A stretch of DNA of 64,000 nucleotides from Burkholderia pyrrocinia (lineage in GTDB: Bacteria; Pseudomonadota; Gammaproteobacteria; Burkholderiales; Burkholderiaceae), in assembly GCF_003330765.1 (NCBI RefSeq), contig NZ_CP024903.1, positions 744,001 to 808,000 on the forward strand. Direction: 5' to 3'. A program made the translations under genes and the position numbers. Below are positions 17,442-25,824 of the stretch, in pieces (the first letter of the stretch is position 1; each line of letters begins with the position of its first letter). The notes under the pieces were generated by a model, which saw nothing but the letters and a program-made list of their open reading frames with translations, made no database searches and was not told the origin of the DNA.

Positions 17442-18101
17442 TCAATGCGTGGACGGCAGCGCGAGGCGCGTCTCGACGCGGCCCTGAAGCCGCGTGAGCA
17501 GCGTGCTGAGTACCCAGTAGATTGCGGCGGCGGCGAGATAGAGCGGCAGCGGCTGGAACGTCGCGGCGATCACTTCCTGCGTCGAGCGCAGCAATTCGGT
17601 GACGGTGATCACGGAGACCAGCGACGTGTCCTTGATCAGGCTGATCAGCGTATTGCCGAGGCTCGGCACCGCGAGGCGCAGCGCTTGCGGGCAGACGATG
17701 TGGCGCAGCGTCTGCACGTGCGTGAGGCCGAGGCTGTGAGCGGCCGCCCATTGCCCGCGTCCGATGCCGAGAATCGCGCCGCGCATGCTCTCCGACAGAT
17801 AGGCGCCGGCGTTGAGCGTCAGCGTGAAGATGCCGGCCGTGGTCGGATCGAGCGTGATGCCGAGATCGGGCAGCCCGTAGTAGACGACGAACATCTGCAC
17901 GAGCAGCGGCGTGCCGCGCATCAGGCTGACGTAGCCCTGCGCGAGCCCCGCGGCAAGCCGGTTGCTGCCGATGCGCATGATCGCGATCACGAGCCCGACG
18001 ACGAGGCCGAGCGCCATCGACGCCACGGCAAACTTCAGCGTGAGCACCGCGCCCTTGACCATCACGGGCAGGGTATGAACGACCAGTTCGAGTGCTTCCA
18101 T
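17442..18101 (-). CDS. Polar amino-acid ABC transporter permease
   Basis: A 219-residue membrane protein with about five spans. The EAA loop is GAILGIGRGQWAAAHSLGLT, and YVSLMRGTPLLVQMFVVYYGLP is the standard signature of HisM/GlnP-type permeases, which act as homodimers. The ATG at 18101 is preferred over the adjacent GTG at 18104 because AGGAG then sits seven bases upstream. It is the middle gene of a binding protein-permease-ATPase operon. Confidence 0.92.
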   Translation of the reverse strand: MEALELVVHTLPVMVKGAVLTLKFAVASMALGLVVGLVIAIMRIGSNRLAAGLAQGYVSLMRGTPLLVQMFVVYYGLPDLGITLDPTTAGIFTLTLNAGAYLSESMRGAILGIGRGQWAAAHSLGLTHVQTLRHIVCPQALRLAVPSLGNTLISLIKDTSLVSVITVTELLRSTQEVIAATFQPLPLYLAAAAIYWVLSTLLTRLQGRVETRLALPSTH

Positions 18102-18168
18102 CACGTGTCTCCTGATTGTGTGCCGGACGGCCCGCGCGTGCGTGCGCGCGGGCGCGGGGCGGGCTGCG

Positions 18169-18969
18169 TTATTGCGTTACCGGCTTGGTCGTATCCGTAC
18201 CGAACCACTGCATCGAGATCTTCTTCAGCGTGCCGTCCTGCTGCAGCGACGCGACCGCATCGTCGATCGCCTTAGCGAATTTCGGATTGCCCTTGCGGAA
18301 CGGAATGCCCATCCGGTCCTCGCCGCCCGGGAGCACCGAGCCGGGCCGCAGCGGCAGGTGCGAGTTCTTGATCAGGTAGCTGAGCATCAGGCGGTCGTTG
18401 ACCGCTGCGTCGATACGGCCCGCCGCGAGGTCGCGCAGGTTCTCCGGCGTGCCCGGATAGACCTGCAGGTCGATCGCGGGCACGGTCTTGACGAGATCGA
18501 CGTAGTTGCTGCCCATCGTCACGCCGACCTTCTTGCCCTTCAGTTCGTCGAGCGACTTGAATGCGCGCGTGTCGTTCTGCCGTTGCAGCAGTTGCGCGGA
18601 CGAATACACGTACGGCTCGCTGAAATCGAGCGCCTGTTTGCGCGACGGGGTGATCGCGACCTGGTTGACGATCACGTCGAACTTGCCGGCCTGCAGGCCG
18701 GCGAGGATCCCGCTCCATTCGGTCGTGACGAACTGCGGCTTCACGCCGAGGCGGGCGGCGACCGCTTTCGCGACGTCGACGTCGAAGCCTTCGAGCTGGC
18801 CGTCGGCATTGCGGTAGTCGAACGGCGGGTAGGTGCCTTCCAGCGCGATCTTCAGCACGCCGGCCTGCTTGACGGTGTCGAGCAGGTCCGCCGCGTGCGA
18901 CGTCACGGCGGCCATGCAGAGGAGGGCGGCCGCGATGCCTTGCTTGAACGTCGGGGTGAAGTGCTTCAT
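18169..18969 (-). CDS. Amino-acid (cystine-type) ABC substrate-binding protein
   Basis: A 266-residue periplasmic protein with a signal peptide cleaved near SHA|AD (residue 26). The family-3 signature is present (GFDVDVAKAVAARLG after FDYRNADGQLE), with EGTYPPF, the ligand-site DVIVNQVAITPSRKQALDFS and GVTMGSNY. The ALEGTYPPF/DFSEPYVYSS style is close to cystine-binding FliY/TcyJ proteins. The next downstream genes encode the permease, the ATPase and a cystathionine beta-lyase, which supports a sulfur amino acid as ligand. Confidence 0.9.
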   Translation of the reverse strand: MKHFTPTFKQGIAAALLCMAAVTSHAADLLDTVKQAGVLKIALEGTYPPFDYRNADGQLEGFDVDVAKAVAARLGVKPQFVTTEWSGILAGLQAGKFDVIVNQVAITPSRKQALDFSEPYVYSSAQLLQRQNDTRAFKSLDELKGKKVGVTMGSNYVDLVKTVPAIDLQVYPGTPENLRDLAAGRIDAAVNDRLMLSYLIKNSHLPLRPGSVLPGGEDRMGIPFRKGNPKFAKAIDDAVASLQQDGTLKKISMQWFGTDTTKPVTQ

Positions 18970-19546
18970 GGTTGTCTCCGTGGTTGTTGTCGAAAATTCA
19001 GGGTGTGCGAAGCCGCGGCGACGGGCGGCGTCGCCGTGAGCGGGAAATCGGTGCGGTGCGTGGCGGCGCGAGTCGATCGCCGCCGTGCGTGATGCCGTGC
19101 GCGATGCCGTGCGTTACGGCATGCGTTCGTGCGCGGTGGAGGAGCGGCGCGCGTGCGGATGGCGGGGCGAGAAGTGCGAGTGGTCGCAGCGTGATGCGTG
19201 AGCGGACCGCGCGGCATACGTGTTGAACGTGTTCCGGTGCGCGGCGAAGAGTTCAAGCATGTTGTTCATGATTGCCCGTGCTGCTTTGCGAGTGTTGTGG
19301 GCCGGGCGCATCGTCGATGCGTATTCGGCGACAAGAATGCTGAGCGACTGAGGGCAATCTTAGGTTTATCAAAAAGGAATGTGTTTCCAAAGATGCGCGC
19401 ACTTTCTGCGCGCTGTGGAATGTTTTTCTCCGTGTGCGAAAGGTGGCGCAAGCGATCTGCTGCGGTTGCGCACGATGCGAAGCATCAGGTGCTACGGTGC
19501 AGCCGGACGGTTGCTCCGGACCGTGACCCGGTGCCCCTGCGGCACG
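18970..19546. other. Long intergenic region upstream of the cystine importer
   Basis: Nearly 580 bases without a convincing gene. Positions 19345-19405 are markedly A/T-rich for this genome and on the minus strand include TTGATAAACCTAAGAT, with a -10-like TAAGAT; this is probably the promoter and activator region of the importer operon, implying a long leader of about 370 bases. A CysB-type activator would be expected, but I see no site I can defend. One possible micro-ORF is listed separately. Confidence 0.45.
19114..19269 (-). CDS. Possible 51-residue leader peptide
   Basis: An ATG-started frame inside the long leader of the cystine importer operon. The product starts MNNMLELFAAHRNTFNTY and then becomes rich in His, Arg and Ser, with one Cys in RCDHSHFS. 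The ribosome-binding site is weak (CGGGC) and there is no family resemblance, so it could be chance. It is listed because position and direction fit a regulatory leader peptide. Confidence 0.22.
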   Translation of the reverse strand: MNNMLELFAAHRNTFNTYAARSAHASRCDHSHFSPRHPHARRSSTAHERMP

Positions 19547-19594
19547 CCGAAAAGCAAAACGGCCAGGCTGCCGGTAGCGGCAAGCCTGGCCGTT
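19547..19594 (-). terminator. Rho-independent terminator of lysA
   Basis: AACGGCCAGGCT (19558-19569) and AGCCTGGCCGTT (19583-19594) form a perfect 12-bp stem with a 13-base loop. On the minus strand it is followed by TTTGCTTTT, and it lies 24 bases past the lysA stop. Confidence 0.85.
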
Positions 19595-19618
19595 GGCCTT
19601 CGTCACGCCGGACGCGCG

Positions 19619-20857
19619 TTACTCGAACGTTTCGAGCGCCAGCAATTCGGCGATCGTCTGCCGGCGGCGGATCAGCCGCGGCGTGCCGCGATCGACGAGC
19701 ACTTCCGGCGCGAGCGGCCGGCTGTTGTAGTTCGAGGACATCGATGCGCCGTACGCGCCCGCGTCGTGCAGGAACAGCAGGTCGCCGATCTGCGGCTGTG
19801 CCAGCTTGCGGTGCGTGACCACGCCGCCCGCATCCTGCGTGAACACGTCGCCCGATTCGCACAGCGGCCCCGCGATCGCGAGATCGACGAGCGGCCTGCC
19901 TGCGGGCAGCGCGCCGTCGTGCGCATGCACAGACACCGCGTGGTAGCTGCCGTACATCGACGGGCGCATCAGGTCGTTGAAGCCCGCGTCGATCAGCACG
20001 AAATCGTGCTTCGGCCGGCGGTTGACGGCCTGCACTTCGGTGACGAGCGTGCCGGCTTCGGCGACGAGGAAGCGACCCGGTTCGATCTCGATGCGCACCG
20101 GGTGGCCGAGATGCCGTTCGATCCGCTTGCGCGCGGCGTCCCACTGGCTGAAGTAGTGACCGACGTCGACGCGCGGCTCGCCGTCGCGATACGGAATCGA
20201 CAGGCCGCCGCCGGCCGAGATCGCGTCGATGTCCTGACCGAGCGACGTGACGAGATCGACCATCGCATCGCACACCTGCGACAGGTGGCCGTAGTCGACG
20301 CCCGAGCCGATGTGCATGTGGATGCCGACGAGCTTCAGCCCGTACTGGCGCACGATCTCGATCGCGCGCGGCACGTCGTCGATCCAGATGCCATGCTTGC
20401 TCTGCGGGCCGCCGGTGTTGGTCTTGTTGCTGTGGCCGTGGCCGAAGCCGGGGTTGACGCGCAGCCATACGCGGTGGCCCGGGGCATGCTCGCCGATGCG
20501 TGCGAGCATGTCGAGCGAACCCGCGTTCACGGTCACGCCATGCTTCAGCACGGCCGCGAGCGTCGGGCGGTCGATCAGGTCGGCCGTGAACACGACGCCT
20601 TCCGGCTCGCCGGCCGGACTGAACCCGGCCGCGAGGCTGCGCTCGATCTCGCCGAGCGATACGGCGTCGACGCACGCGCCTTCTTCGCGCATCAGCTTCA
20701 GGATATGGACGTTCGAGTTGGCCTTCTGCGCATAGCGGATCACGTCGAACTGACGCAGTTGGGCGATGCGGTCGCGGATGACGTCGGCGTCGTACACCCA
20801 CAGCGGGGTGCCGTATTGCTGCGCGAGCGTCGCGAGCTGGCGGGAATCGAGGGACAT
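19619..20857 (-). CDS. lysA: Diaminopimelate decarboxylase
   Basis: A 412-residue alanine-racemase-fold PLP decarboxylase. The PLP lysine is Lys45 in RYAQKANSNV; HMHIGSG, the glycine-rich SAGGGLSIPY, IEPGRFLVAEAG, GPLCESGDV and GAYGASMSSNYNSRP match LysA. It catalyses the last step of lysine synthesis. The start MSLDSRQLATLAQQYGTPL at 20857 is typical; the longer frame runs through the divergent promoter. Divergent from a LysR regulator and without dapF nearby, it resembles the E. coli-type lysA/lysR arrangement. Confidence 0.93.
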   Translation of the reverse strand: MSLDSRQLATLAQQYGTPLWVYDADVIRDRIAQLRQFDVIRYAQKANSNVHILKLMREEGACVDAVSLGEIERSLAAGFSPAGEPEGVVFTADLIDRPTLAAVLKHGVTVNAGSLDMLARIGEHAPGHRVWLRVNPGFGHGHSNKTNTGGPQSKHGIWIDDVPRAIEIVRQYGLKLVGIHMHIGSGVDYGHLSQVCDAMVDLVTSLGQDIDAISAGGGLSIPYRDGEPRVDVGHYFSQWDAARKRIERHLGHPVRIEIEPGRFLVAEAGTLVTEVQAVNRRPKHDFVLIDAGFNDLMRPSMYGSYHAVSVHAHDGALPAGRPLVDLAIAGPLCESGDVFTQDAGGVVTHRKLAQPQIGDLLFLHDAGAYGASMSSNYNSRPLAPEVLVDRGTPRLIRRRQTIAELLALETFE

Positions 20858-20921
20858 GGCGGATAAATCGGATCGAATGAACGGATAGTGTGGATGATGC
20901 ACCCGATCGGCTATACAGTAA

Positions 20922-20941
20922 AATGCCTGTTTATCGGCATT
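20922..20941. promoter_or_regulatory. LysR-type binding site between lysA and its regulator
   Basis: AATGCC (20922-20927) and GGCATT (20936-20941) are inverted arms with an 8-base A/T-rich centre, located between the divergent lysA and lysR starts. This fits the regulatory half of a LysR-type operator (T-N11-A type). Confidence 0.5.
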
Positions 20942-20966
20942 CGATTCATATTTGATATAGAAGATC

Positions 20967-21881
20967 ATGCTCACGCACCGTCATATCGAGGTTTTTCGCG
21001 CGCTGATGGTCACCGGCAGCACGACGCGCGCGGCCGAGATGCTCTACACGTCGCAACCGACGATCAGCCGCGAGCTCGCGCGGATGGAGCAGGTCGTCGG
21101 CTTCGCGCTGTTCGAGCGCGCCCATGGCCGGCTGCGGCCGACGATGGCCGCGCTCACGCTGTTCGACGACGTACGGCTCGCGTATGTGGGGCTCGAGCGC
21201 GTTGCGGCGACGGCCGCGCGCCTGCGCGAGTTTCGCGACGGCCAGCTGTCGGTGATCTCACTGCCGGCGTTTTCGCACGCGATCCTGCCCGGCGCGTGCC
21301 GGCGCTTTCGCGATGCGCACGCGGGTGTCAGCGTGTCGGTCGCGACGCAGGAGTCGCCGGTGCTCGAAGAGTGGCTGACCGCGCAGCGTTACGACCTCGG
21401 GTTGACCGAGCACGACGTCGCGCCGGCCGGCACCGTGCTCACGCCGCTGCTCGAAGTCGATGAAGTGTGCGTGCTGCCCGACGGCCATCCGCTGCTCGCG
21501 CAGGACGCGATCGATCTGCTGGATCTCGCCGATCGCCCGTTCGTGAGCCTGTCGCTGAACGATCCGTACCGCATCCTGATCGACGAGGCGTTCGCGCAGC
21601 TCGGCGTTGCGCCGCGCTCGGTCGTCGACACGCCGTCGGCCGTGTCGGTGTGCGCGTTCGTGCGGCAGGGGCTCGGCGCCGCGATCGTCAATCCGCTGAC
21701 TGCGCTCGATTTCGTCGGGCGCGACCTGCACGTGCGGCCGCTCACGCGGTCGTTTCCGTACCGGGTCAGCATGATCGTGCCCGAGCACCGGCCGAAGAGC
21801 CTGCTCGTCGATGCGTTCGCCGACGCGCTGCGCAGCGAGGCGAAAGCGATCCGTCGCCGGCTGGCCACGCACCTCGGCTAA
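20967..21881 (+). CDS. lysR: LysR-family regulator, probable activator of lysA
   Basis: A 304-residue LysR-type regulator. The winged helix is at the N terminus (HIEVFRALMVTGSTTRAAEMLYTSQPTIS, of which AAEMLYTSQPTIS is the recognition part), followed by a linker helix and a periplasmic-binding-like effector domain. Its place directly divergent from lysA, 109 bases away with a shared operator, indicates that it controls lysine synthesis, presumably sensing diaminopimelate as in E. coli. The symbol is assigned from context and family, not from unique residues. Confidence 0.85.
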   Translation: MLTHRHIEVFRALMVTGSTTRAAEMLYTSQPTISRELARMEQVVGFALFERAHGRLRPTMAALTLFDDVRLAYVGLERVAATAARLREFRDGQLSVISLPAFSHAILPGACRRFRDAHAGVSVSVATQESPVLEEWLTAQRYDLGLTEHDVAPAGTVLTPLLEVDEVCVLPDGHPLLAQDAIDLLDLADRPFVSLSLNDPYRILIDEAFAQLGVAPRSVVDTPSAVSVCAFVRQGLGAAIVNPLTALDFVGRDLHVRPLTRSFPYRVSMIVPEHRPKSLLVDAFADALRSEAKAIRRRLATHLG

Positions 21882-21936
21882 CGCGGCCGTATGATGGGCG
21901 TTTCGCCGCCATCGCCCCATTTTTCCGGAACCCGTC

Positions 21937-22536
21937 ATGACCGACGCTTCATCTTCCATCGAGCCACCGACCCTCACCGGCGAACGCGTCGAACTGCGGC
22001 CGCTCGAAGCATCCGATCGGCAGGCGCTGCTGGATGCCGCGGCGGACGGCCAGTTGTGGAACCTGAAGGTCACGGTCGTGCCGGGCGCAGAGACGATCGA
22101 CGCTTACATCGATACGGCATTGCAGGGGCACGCGGCCGGCACGGTGCTGCCGTTTGCGATCGTCGATCGCGCATCGGGCCGCGTGATCGGCAGCACGCGC
22201 TTCTGGAAGATCGATCGCAAGAATCGCAAGCTCGAGATCGGCCATACGTGGCTGAGCGAATCGGCGCAGCGCACGCGCGCGAATACCGAAGCGAAGTGGC
22301 TGCTGCTGGCCTATGCGTTCGACACGCTGCACTGCGTGCGCGTGCAGTTCACGACTGACGAGCTGAACGAGAAATCGCGCGCGGCGATTCTGCGGCTCGG
22401 CGCGAAGCAGGAAGGGATCGTCCGTCACGAACGGATCATGCCGGACGGCCGCAAGCGCAATTCGGTGCGCTTCAGCATCATCGACGAAGAATGGCCGGAG
22501 GTGCGTGCGCGGCTGACGGCAAAGCTCGCGACGTAA
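21937..22536 (+). CDS. GNAT N-acetyltransferase (RimJ/RimL-like)
   Basis: A 199-residue protein. LTGERVELRPLEASDRQAL at the start, GRVIGSTRFWKID in the middle, the WLSESAQRTRANTEAKWLLLAYAFD helix and VQFTTDELNEKSRAAILRLGAKQEGIVRHERIM are characteristic of RimJ/RimL-type acetyltransferases (Acetyltransf_3). It would acetylate an amine on a protein or small molecule using acetyl-CoA. The acceptor is not predictable. Placed 55 bases after lysR, it may be read from the same transcript. Confidence 0.87.
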   Translation: MTDASSSIEPPTLTGERVELRPLEASDRQALLDAAADGQLWNLKVTVVPGAETIDAYIDTALQGHAAGTVLPFAIVDRASGRVIGSTRFWKIDRKNRKLEIGHTWLSESAQRTRANTEAKWLLLAYAFDTLHCVRVQFTTDELNEKSRAAILRLGAKQEGIVRHERIMPDGRKRNSVRFSIIDEEWPEVRARLTAKLAT

Positions 22537-22657
22537 CGCGTAACCTGCGGCGCGAGCGTGCGCGGGTCGGGCGGCCAGACGTGCATCGCGCCGCCGGAAA
22601 GGGGCGGCGCGACGGGGGAAGCGGTGCGCCGCGCACGAGGCGCGGCGCTGCATCGCG

Positions 22658-23245
22658 TTACTGCGCCGATGCGAGGTGGTGACGCTGCGCGAGCTTCTGC
22701 GCATCCGCGTAGTGCGCCTGCAGGATCGGCAGCGACTGGCGGGCGACTTCCTTCAGCTTCGTGTCGCGGCCCGCTGCGATTTCGGCCTGGAATGCCGAGA
22801 TCGCCTTCTGCTGGCCGGCGAGCGCAACCTGCTCGATATACGCCTTGTCGAACTCGGCGCCGCGCAGGTTCTTGATGCTGCTCAGCACGGTCGTGTCGGG
22901 GTCGTTGGCCGGCACGTCGACGCCGCGCGGGCTTGCCGCGCGCATCGCCTGGATGATCTTTTCATCGTCGGTCGACACGCGCTGCGCGAAGGCCTTGACC
23001 TGGCTGTCCGACGTGCGCGAGTCGGCGATGCGTGCCGCGTCGTGCTGCGTCGACACGGTTTTCGTGCCGTCCGTGATGAAGGCCTGGTCGGCTTCGTGGA
23101 TGCGCGTCGCCGCAGCGGCCGGCGCGGACGATGCCGATTGCGCCGTTTGCGCCGGTTGTGCGGTTTGTGCGGTCGCCGTCACGGCGACGAGAAGCAGGCC
23201 AGCGGCAGACAAAGCAAGGCGCGAGATGTGGGGAAAGCGGTTCAT
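22658..23245 (-). CDS. DUF4142 periplasmic protein
   Basis: A 195-residue protein with a signal peptide (MNRFPHISRLALSAAGLLL, cleaved near residue 27), an Ala/Gln-rich linker, then a ferritin-like four-helix region. DQAFITDGTKTVSTQHDAARIADSRTSDSQVKAFAQRV and the FDKAYIEQVALAGQQKAISAFQAE helix are typical of DUF4142. Function is unknown; some relatives are induced under stress or starvation. AAAGGAGG seven to eight bases before the ATG makes the start secure. It stands alone between two gaps. Confidence 0.85.
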   Translation of the reverse strand: MNRFPHISRLALSAAGLLLVAVTATAQTAQPAQTAQSASSAPAAAATRIHEADQAFITDGTKTVSTQHDAARIADSRTSDSQVKAFAQRVSTDDEKIIQAMRAASPRGVDVPANDPDTTVLSSIKNLRGAEFDKAYIEQVALAGQQKAISAFQAEIAAGRDTKLKEVARQSLPILQAHYADAQKLAQRHHLASAQ

Positions 23246-23632
23246 GGGAGGACCTCCTTTCGATCGGGGCTCTGGTTAAAAGACGGATGACGTGATCCGT
23301 AGCTGTGCGAGAGACCGGGCGCGCCCGGGCCGGATTCGACCGCCGCTCTGCCGCGGCGCCGGTCGAAGTGTTTCCCGGCCCGACTGATTCTAGGAGAGCG
23401 GTCGGGTAGCAGGTGCAACCGTGCTGTGGCTTGTGTAACGGTTGGTAAGACGTATCGATGGCCAAGCGCGAGAGCCGGTATTGCGTACCTGATGCGCGTG
23501 CGGCGGCGGCAATTCTTGCGCGCATGCAGCGTGCGAGACACACGTGCGTGTCATCTGCATTTCATCGTCTTGTTGCCGGCTCATGCACATCGAGCGACGT
23601 GTCGAGTCGGGCGCGCGATGCGCTTGAACGCG
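23246..23632. other. Intergenic region upstream of the DUF4142 gene
   Basis: 387 bases with no gene I can support. A minus-strand TAGAAT (23387-23392) with TTGCAC 20 bases further upstream could be a loosely spaced promoter for the DUF4142 gene with a leader of about 140 bases. Frames present here are Arg/Cys-rich with no ribosome-binding site. Confidence 0.4.
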
Positions 23633-24256
23633 TCACACGCGATCGAGCAGTGCGTCGAGGCGGGGCAGCAACGGCGTCGCGCAATGTGCCTGCAAAGCGT
23701 CGGGTGCCGTGTAGCCCCACGCGACGCCCTGGAATGCGATGTGTGCGCGCCGTGCTGCATCAGCGTCGCGGATTTCGTCGCCGACATACAGCACTTCGTC
23801 GGCGCGCACACCGGCATCGCGAACGAGCGCGCGCAGTCGACGTGCCTTGCCGAACAGCGGAATGCCGCACGCGAAATAATCGACACGGCGGCCGGCGCGC
23901 GGGCCGAGCCGGTCGCGCACGATTGCCTCGGTATTCGAGGTGGCGATCGCGATGCGGATGCCGCGCGCGGCGAGCGCGTCGAACGTTTCGTCGACGCCGG
24001 GGAACAGCATCACTTGCGCGACGCGCGGCTGCATCAGGCGACGCATGTCGATCGTCACGCGCGGCACTTTCCACATCGGCACGTCGAGCGCGCGGATGAT
24101 GTCACGCGCCGACATGCCGCGCAGCGCCGGGCGCAACTCGGGAGTGGCGTCGCGAAAGCCGTGCAGGCGCGACGCTTCCGACAGCGCCGCGAGAAAACTG
24201 TCGAGCGAATCGGCGAGCGTGCCGTCGAAGTCGAATGCGATGAGGCGGTAGGGCAT
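23633..24256 (-). CDS. HAD-superfamily phosphatase (phosphoglycolate-phosphatase-like)
   Basis: A 207-residue HAD-IA hydrolase. Motif I is FDFDGTLADS with the nucleophile Asp, motif II is AIATSNTEA, motif III includes FGKARRLRALV with the catalytic Lys, and motif IV is YVGDEIRDADAARRA. The cap domain is a short helical one (residues about 18-85). It should dephosphorylate a small phosphorylated metabolite; the substrate is not known. It is 27 bases after the yoeB stop on the same strand. Confidence 0.87.
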   Translation of the reverse strand: MPYRLIAFDFDGTLADSLDSFLAALSEASRLHGFRDATPELRPALRGMSARDIIRALDVPMWKVPRVTIDMRRLMQPRVAQVMLFPGVDETFDALAARGIRIAIATSNTEAIVRDRLGPRAGRRVDYFACGIPLFGKARRLRALVRDAGVRADEVLYVGDEIRDADAARRAHIAFQGVAWGYTAPDALQAHCATPLLPRLDALLDRV

Positions 24257-24282
24257 GAAGCGGCGAGTGCGACGAACTCGCG

Positions 24283-24549
24283 CTACGCGTAGTGGTAGCG
24301 GCAGGACACGATGCTGATCTGAGGGGCGTCAGCCTCATAGACCAGACGGTTCGTGTCGTCGATACGGCGCGACCAGAAGCCGGAGAGATTGGCTTTCAAG
24401 GGTTCGGGTTTGCCGATGCCTTCGAACGGCGTTCGCTGGGCTTCGCGAATGAGCTGGTTGATGCGCTTGAGCGTCTTGCGATCTTGCCCCTGCCAATAGA
24501 CATAGTCGTCCCACGCGTCGGAAGTAAAAAGCGCGCGGCGTACGCTCAT
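24283..24549 (-). CDS. yoeB: YoeB-type mRNA interferase toxin
   Basis: An 88-residue RelE/YoeB-fold toxin. FTSDAWDDYVYWQGQDRKTLKRINQLI, EGIGKPEPLKANLSGFWSRRIDDTNRLVYEA and the C-terminal SCRYHYA match YoeB almost throughout; the catalytic Glu in the EGIGKPE block, Arg in the WSRRI block and the terminal His-Tyr are all present, so the toxin looks active. It cleaves mRNA on the ribosome. The ATG overlaps the yefM stop (ATGA), the usual coupled order with antitoxin first. Confidence 0.95.
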   Translation of the reverse strand: MSVRRALFTSDAWDDYVYWQGQDRKTLKRINQLIREAQRTPFEGIGKPEPLKANLSGFWSRRIDDTNRLVYEADAPQISIVSCRYHYA

Positions 24550-24806
24550 TCATCATCCTCGGGGAGCTTGTGTTCTTTCGCCTTGCCCTTGCGTAGTTGC
24601 GCAATCGAGCGTTCGAGATGGGCGACGTTGGCCGGCGAGCGCAGCAAGTGAACCGTCTCCATCAGGCTGTCGTAGTAGTCCTGCGACATGATGACGGCGT
24701 TCGGCGCATCGCGACGTGTGATGAGCGTCACGTCCGCATCGTCGACGACCTGGTCGATGACGGTCTTCAGATTGCCGCGGGCATCCGAAAAATGAATCGT
24801 GCGCAT
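24546..24806 (-). CDS. yefM: YefM-type antitoxin (Phd/YefM family)
   Basis: An 86-residue antitoxin. The N-terminal DNA-binding half begins MRTIHFSDARGNLKTVIDQV and contains DADVTLITRRDAPNAVIMS; the C-terminal acidic tail after LERSIAQLRKGKAKE would wrap around YoeB. There are two adjacent ATG codons; the inner one at 24806 has GAGG six bases upstream and is preferred. It binds the TGTACA operator immediately upstream to repress its own operon. Confidence 0.94.
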   Translation of the reverse strand: MRTIHFSDARGNLKTVIDQVVDDADVTLITRRDAPNAVIMSQDYYDSLMETVHLLRSPANVAHLERSIAQLRKGKAKEHKLPEDDE

Positions 24807-24816
24807 CATTTGCCTC

Positions 24817-24840
24817 ACTTGTACACGTAACTGTACAAGT
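24817..24840. promoter_or_regulatory. yefM-yoeB operator
   Basis: ACTTGTACA (24817-24825) and TGTACAAGT (24832-24840) form a perfect 9-bp inverted repeat with a 6-base spacer directly upstream of yefM. Each arm holds the TGTACA core known from the E. coli yefM-yoeB operator. Confidence 0.85.
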
Positions 24841-25030
24841 ATGGCACGGTCGATAGAGTATGTACGGGTTGTTGTGCAGGTTGGTCGATGGCCGGTAGCG
24901 GTTGGCGTCATCGTCCGGCGAAGAGCGTACGCATCTATTGGGCCGCAGCCGCCAGGAGCCGCTTGTAGCACGCCGCCCAGCGCGGTATCGTCGATGCTCC
25001 GCCTTCCGCCCCTCCAACCGGAGAACAGAC

Positions 25031-25474
25031 GTGCCCGCTGCCGCCCCCGCCACGCTGAGATTTTCCACCGACAAGCGCGAACTCGACATCGATGCGATCT
25101 TCGACTTCCTGCACCGCGACGCATACTGGTCGCAGGGCATTCCGCGCGAGGTGGTCGAGCGTGCGATCGAGGGTTCGCTGTGCTTCGGCGCGTATGTCGG
25201 CGACCGGCTGGTCGGGTTCGCGCGGCTCGTTACCGATCACGCGACGTTCGCGTACCTGTGCGACGTGTTCGTGCTTCCCGCCGAACGCGGCAACGGCTAC
25301 GGCCGCGCGCTGATCGACCACGTGTTCGCGCAGGAGATGGTGCAGCGCCTGCGCCGCATCATGCTCGTGACGACCGACGCGCACGACCTGTACCGGCCGG
25401 TCGGCTTCGGGCCGTCCGCGAATCCCGAGCGGCTGATGGAGATCCGTCGCCCGGACCTCTACGCGAAACGCTGA
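25031..25474 (+). CDS. GNAT N-acetyltransferase
   Basis: A 147-residue single-domain acetyltransferase. VGFARLVTDHATFAYLCDVFVLPAERGNGYGRALIDHVF holds the acetyl-CoA loop (ERGNGYGRAL), and LVTTDAHDLYRPVGFGPSANPERLMEI is the C-terminal half, close to small YitH/PhnO-like proteins. The GTG start at 25031 is preferred: GGAGA lies six bases upstream, and the 43-residue upstream extension is unlike the family and crosses the toxin-antitoxin promoter region. The acceptor substrate is unknown. Confidence 0.85.
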   Translation: MPAAAPATLRFSTDKRELDIDAIFDFLHRDAYWSQGIPREVVERAIEGSLCFGAYVGDRLVGFARLVTDHATFAYLCDVFVLPAERGNGYGRALIDHVFAQEMVQRLRRIMLVTTDAHDLYRPVGFGPSANPERLMEIRRPDLYAKR

Positions 25475-25531
25475 CGCGCGGCGCAGCGCATACAATACGC
25501 GCTTTCCGTTTTTGCCGAAGAGAAGCCCATC

Positions 25532-25750
25532 ATGACCGAACAGGAAGCCGAACAGCTCGCGACGCACCGTCATTACAAGGGCGGGCTGTATCGCTACATT
25601 GGCGTCGCCCGCCATTCCGAAACCGAGGAATCGGTGGTCGTGTACGAGCATCTGTGGCCGCATGCGCGCGGGCTGTGGGTGCGGCCGGAAGCGATGTTCA
25701 ACGGGAACCTCGAAGACGGCACGCCGCGTTTTCGCAAGCTGCGCGACTGA
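25532..25750 (+). CDS. DUF1653 domain protein
   Basis: A 72-residue protein consisting of one DUF1653 domain: HYKGGLYRYIGVARHSETEESVVVYEHLWPHARGLWVRP is its core, with the YEHL and LWVRP elements being diagnostic. It folds as a small beta barrel; function is unknown. GAAGAGAAG precedes the ATG. It follows the GNAT gene by 57 bases and may be cotranscribed. Confidence 0.88.
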   Translation: MTEQEAEQLATHRHYKGGLYRYIGVARHSETEESVVVYEHLWPHARGLWVRPEAMFNGNLEDGTPRFRKLRD

Positions 25751-25824
25751 TCCGCAGCCGGCGCGGGCGCGCCGCTGCGCGAGCCGGCGTCGTGAGCCGG
25801 CTTCGTGAGCCAGCTTCGTGACCG

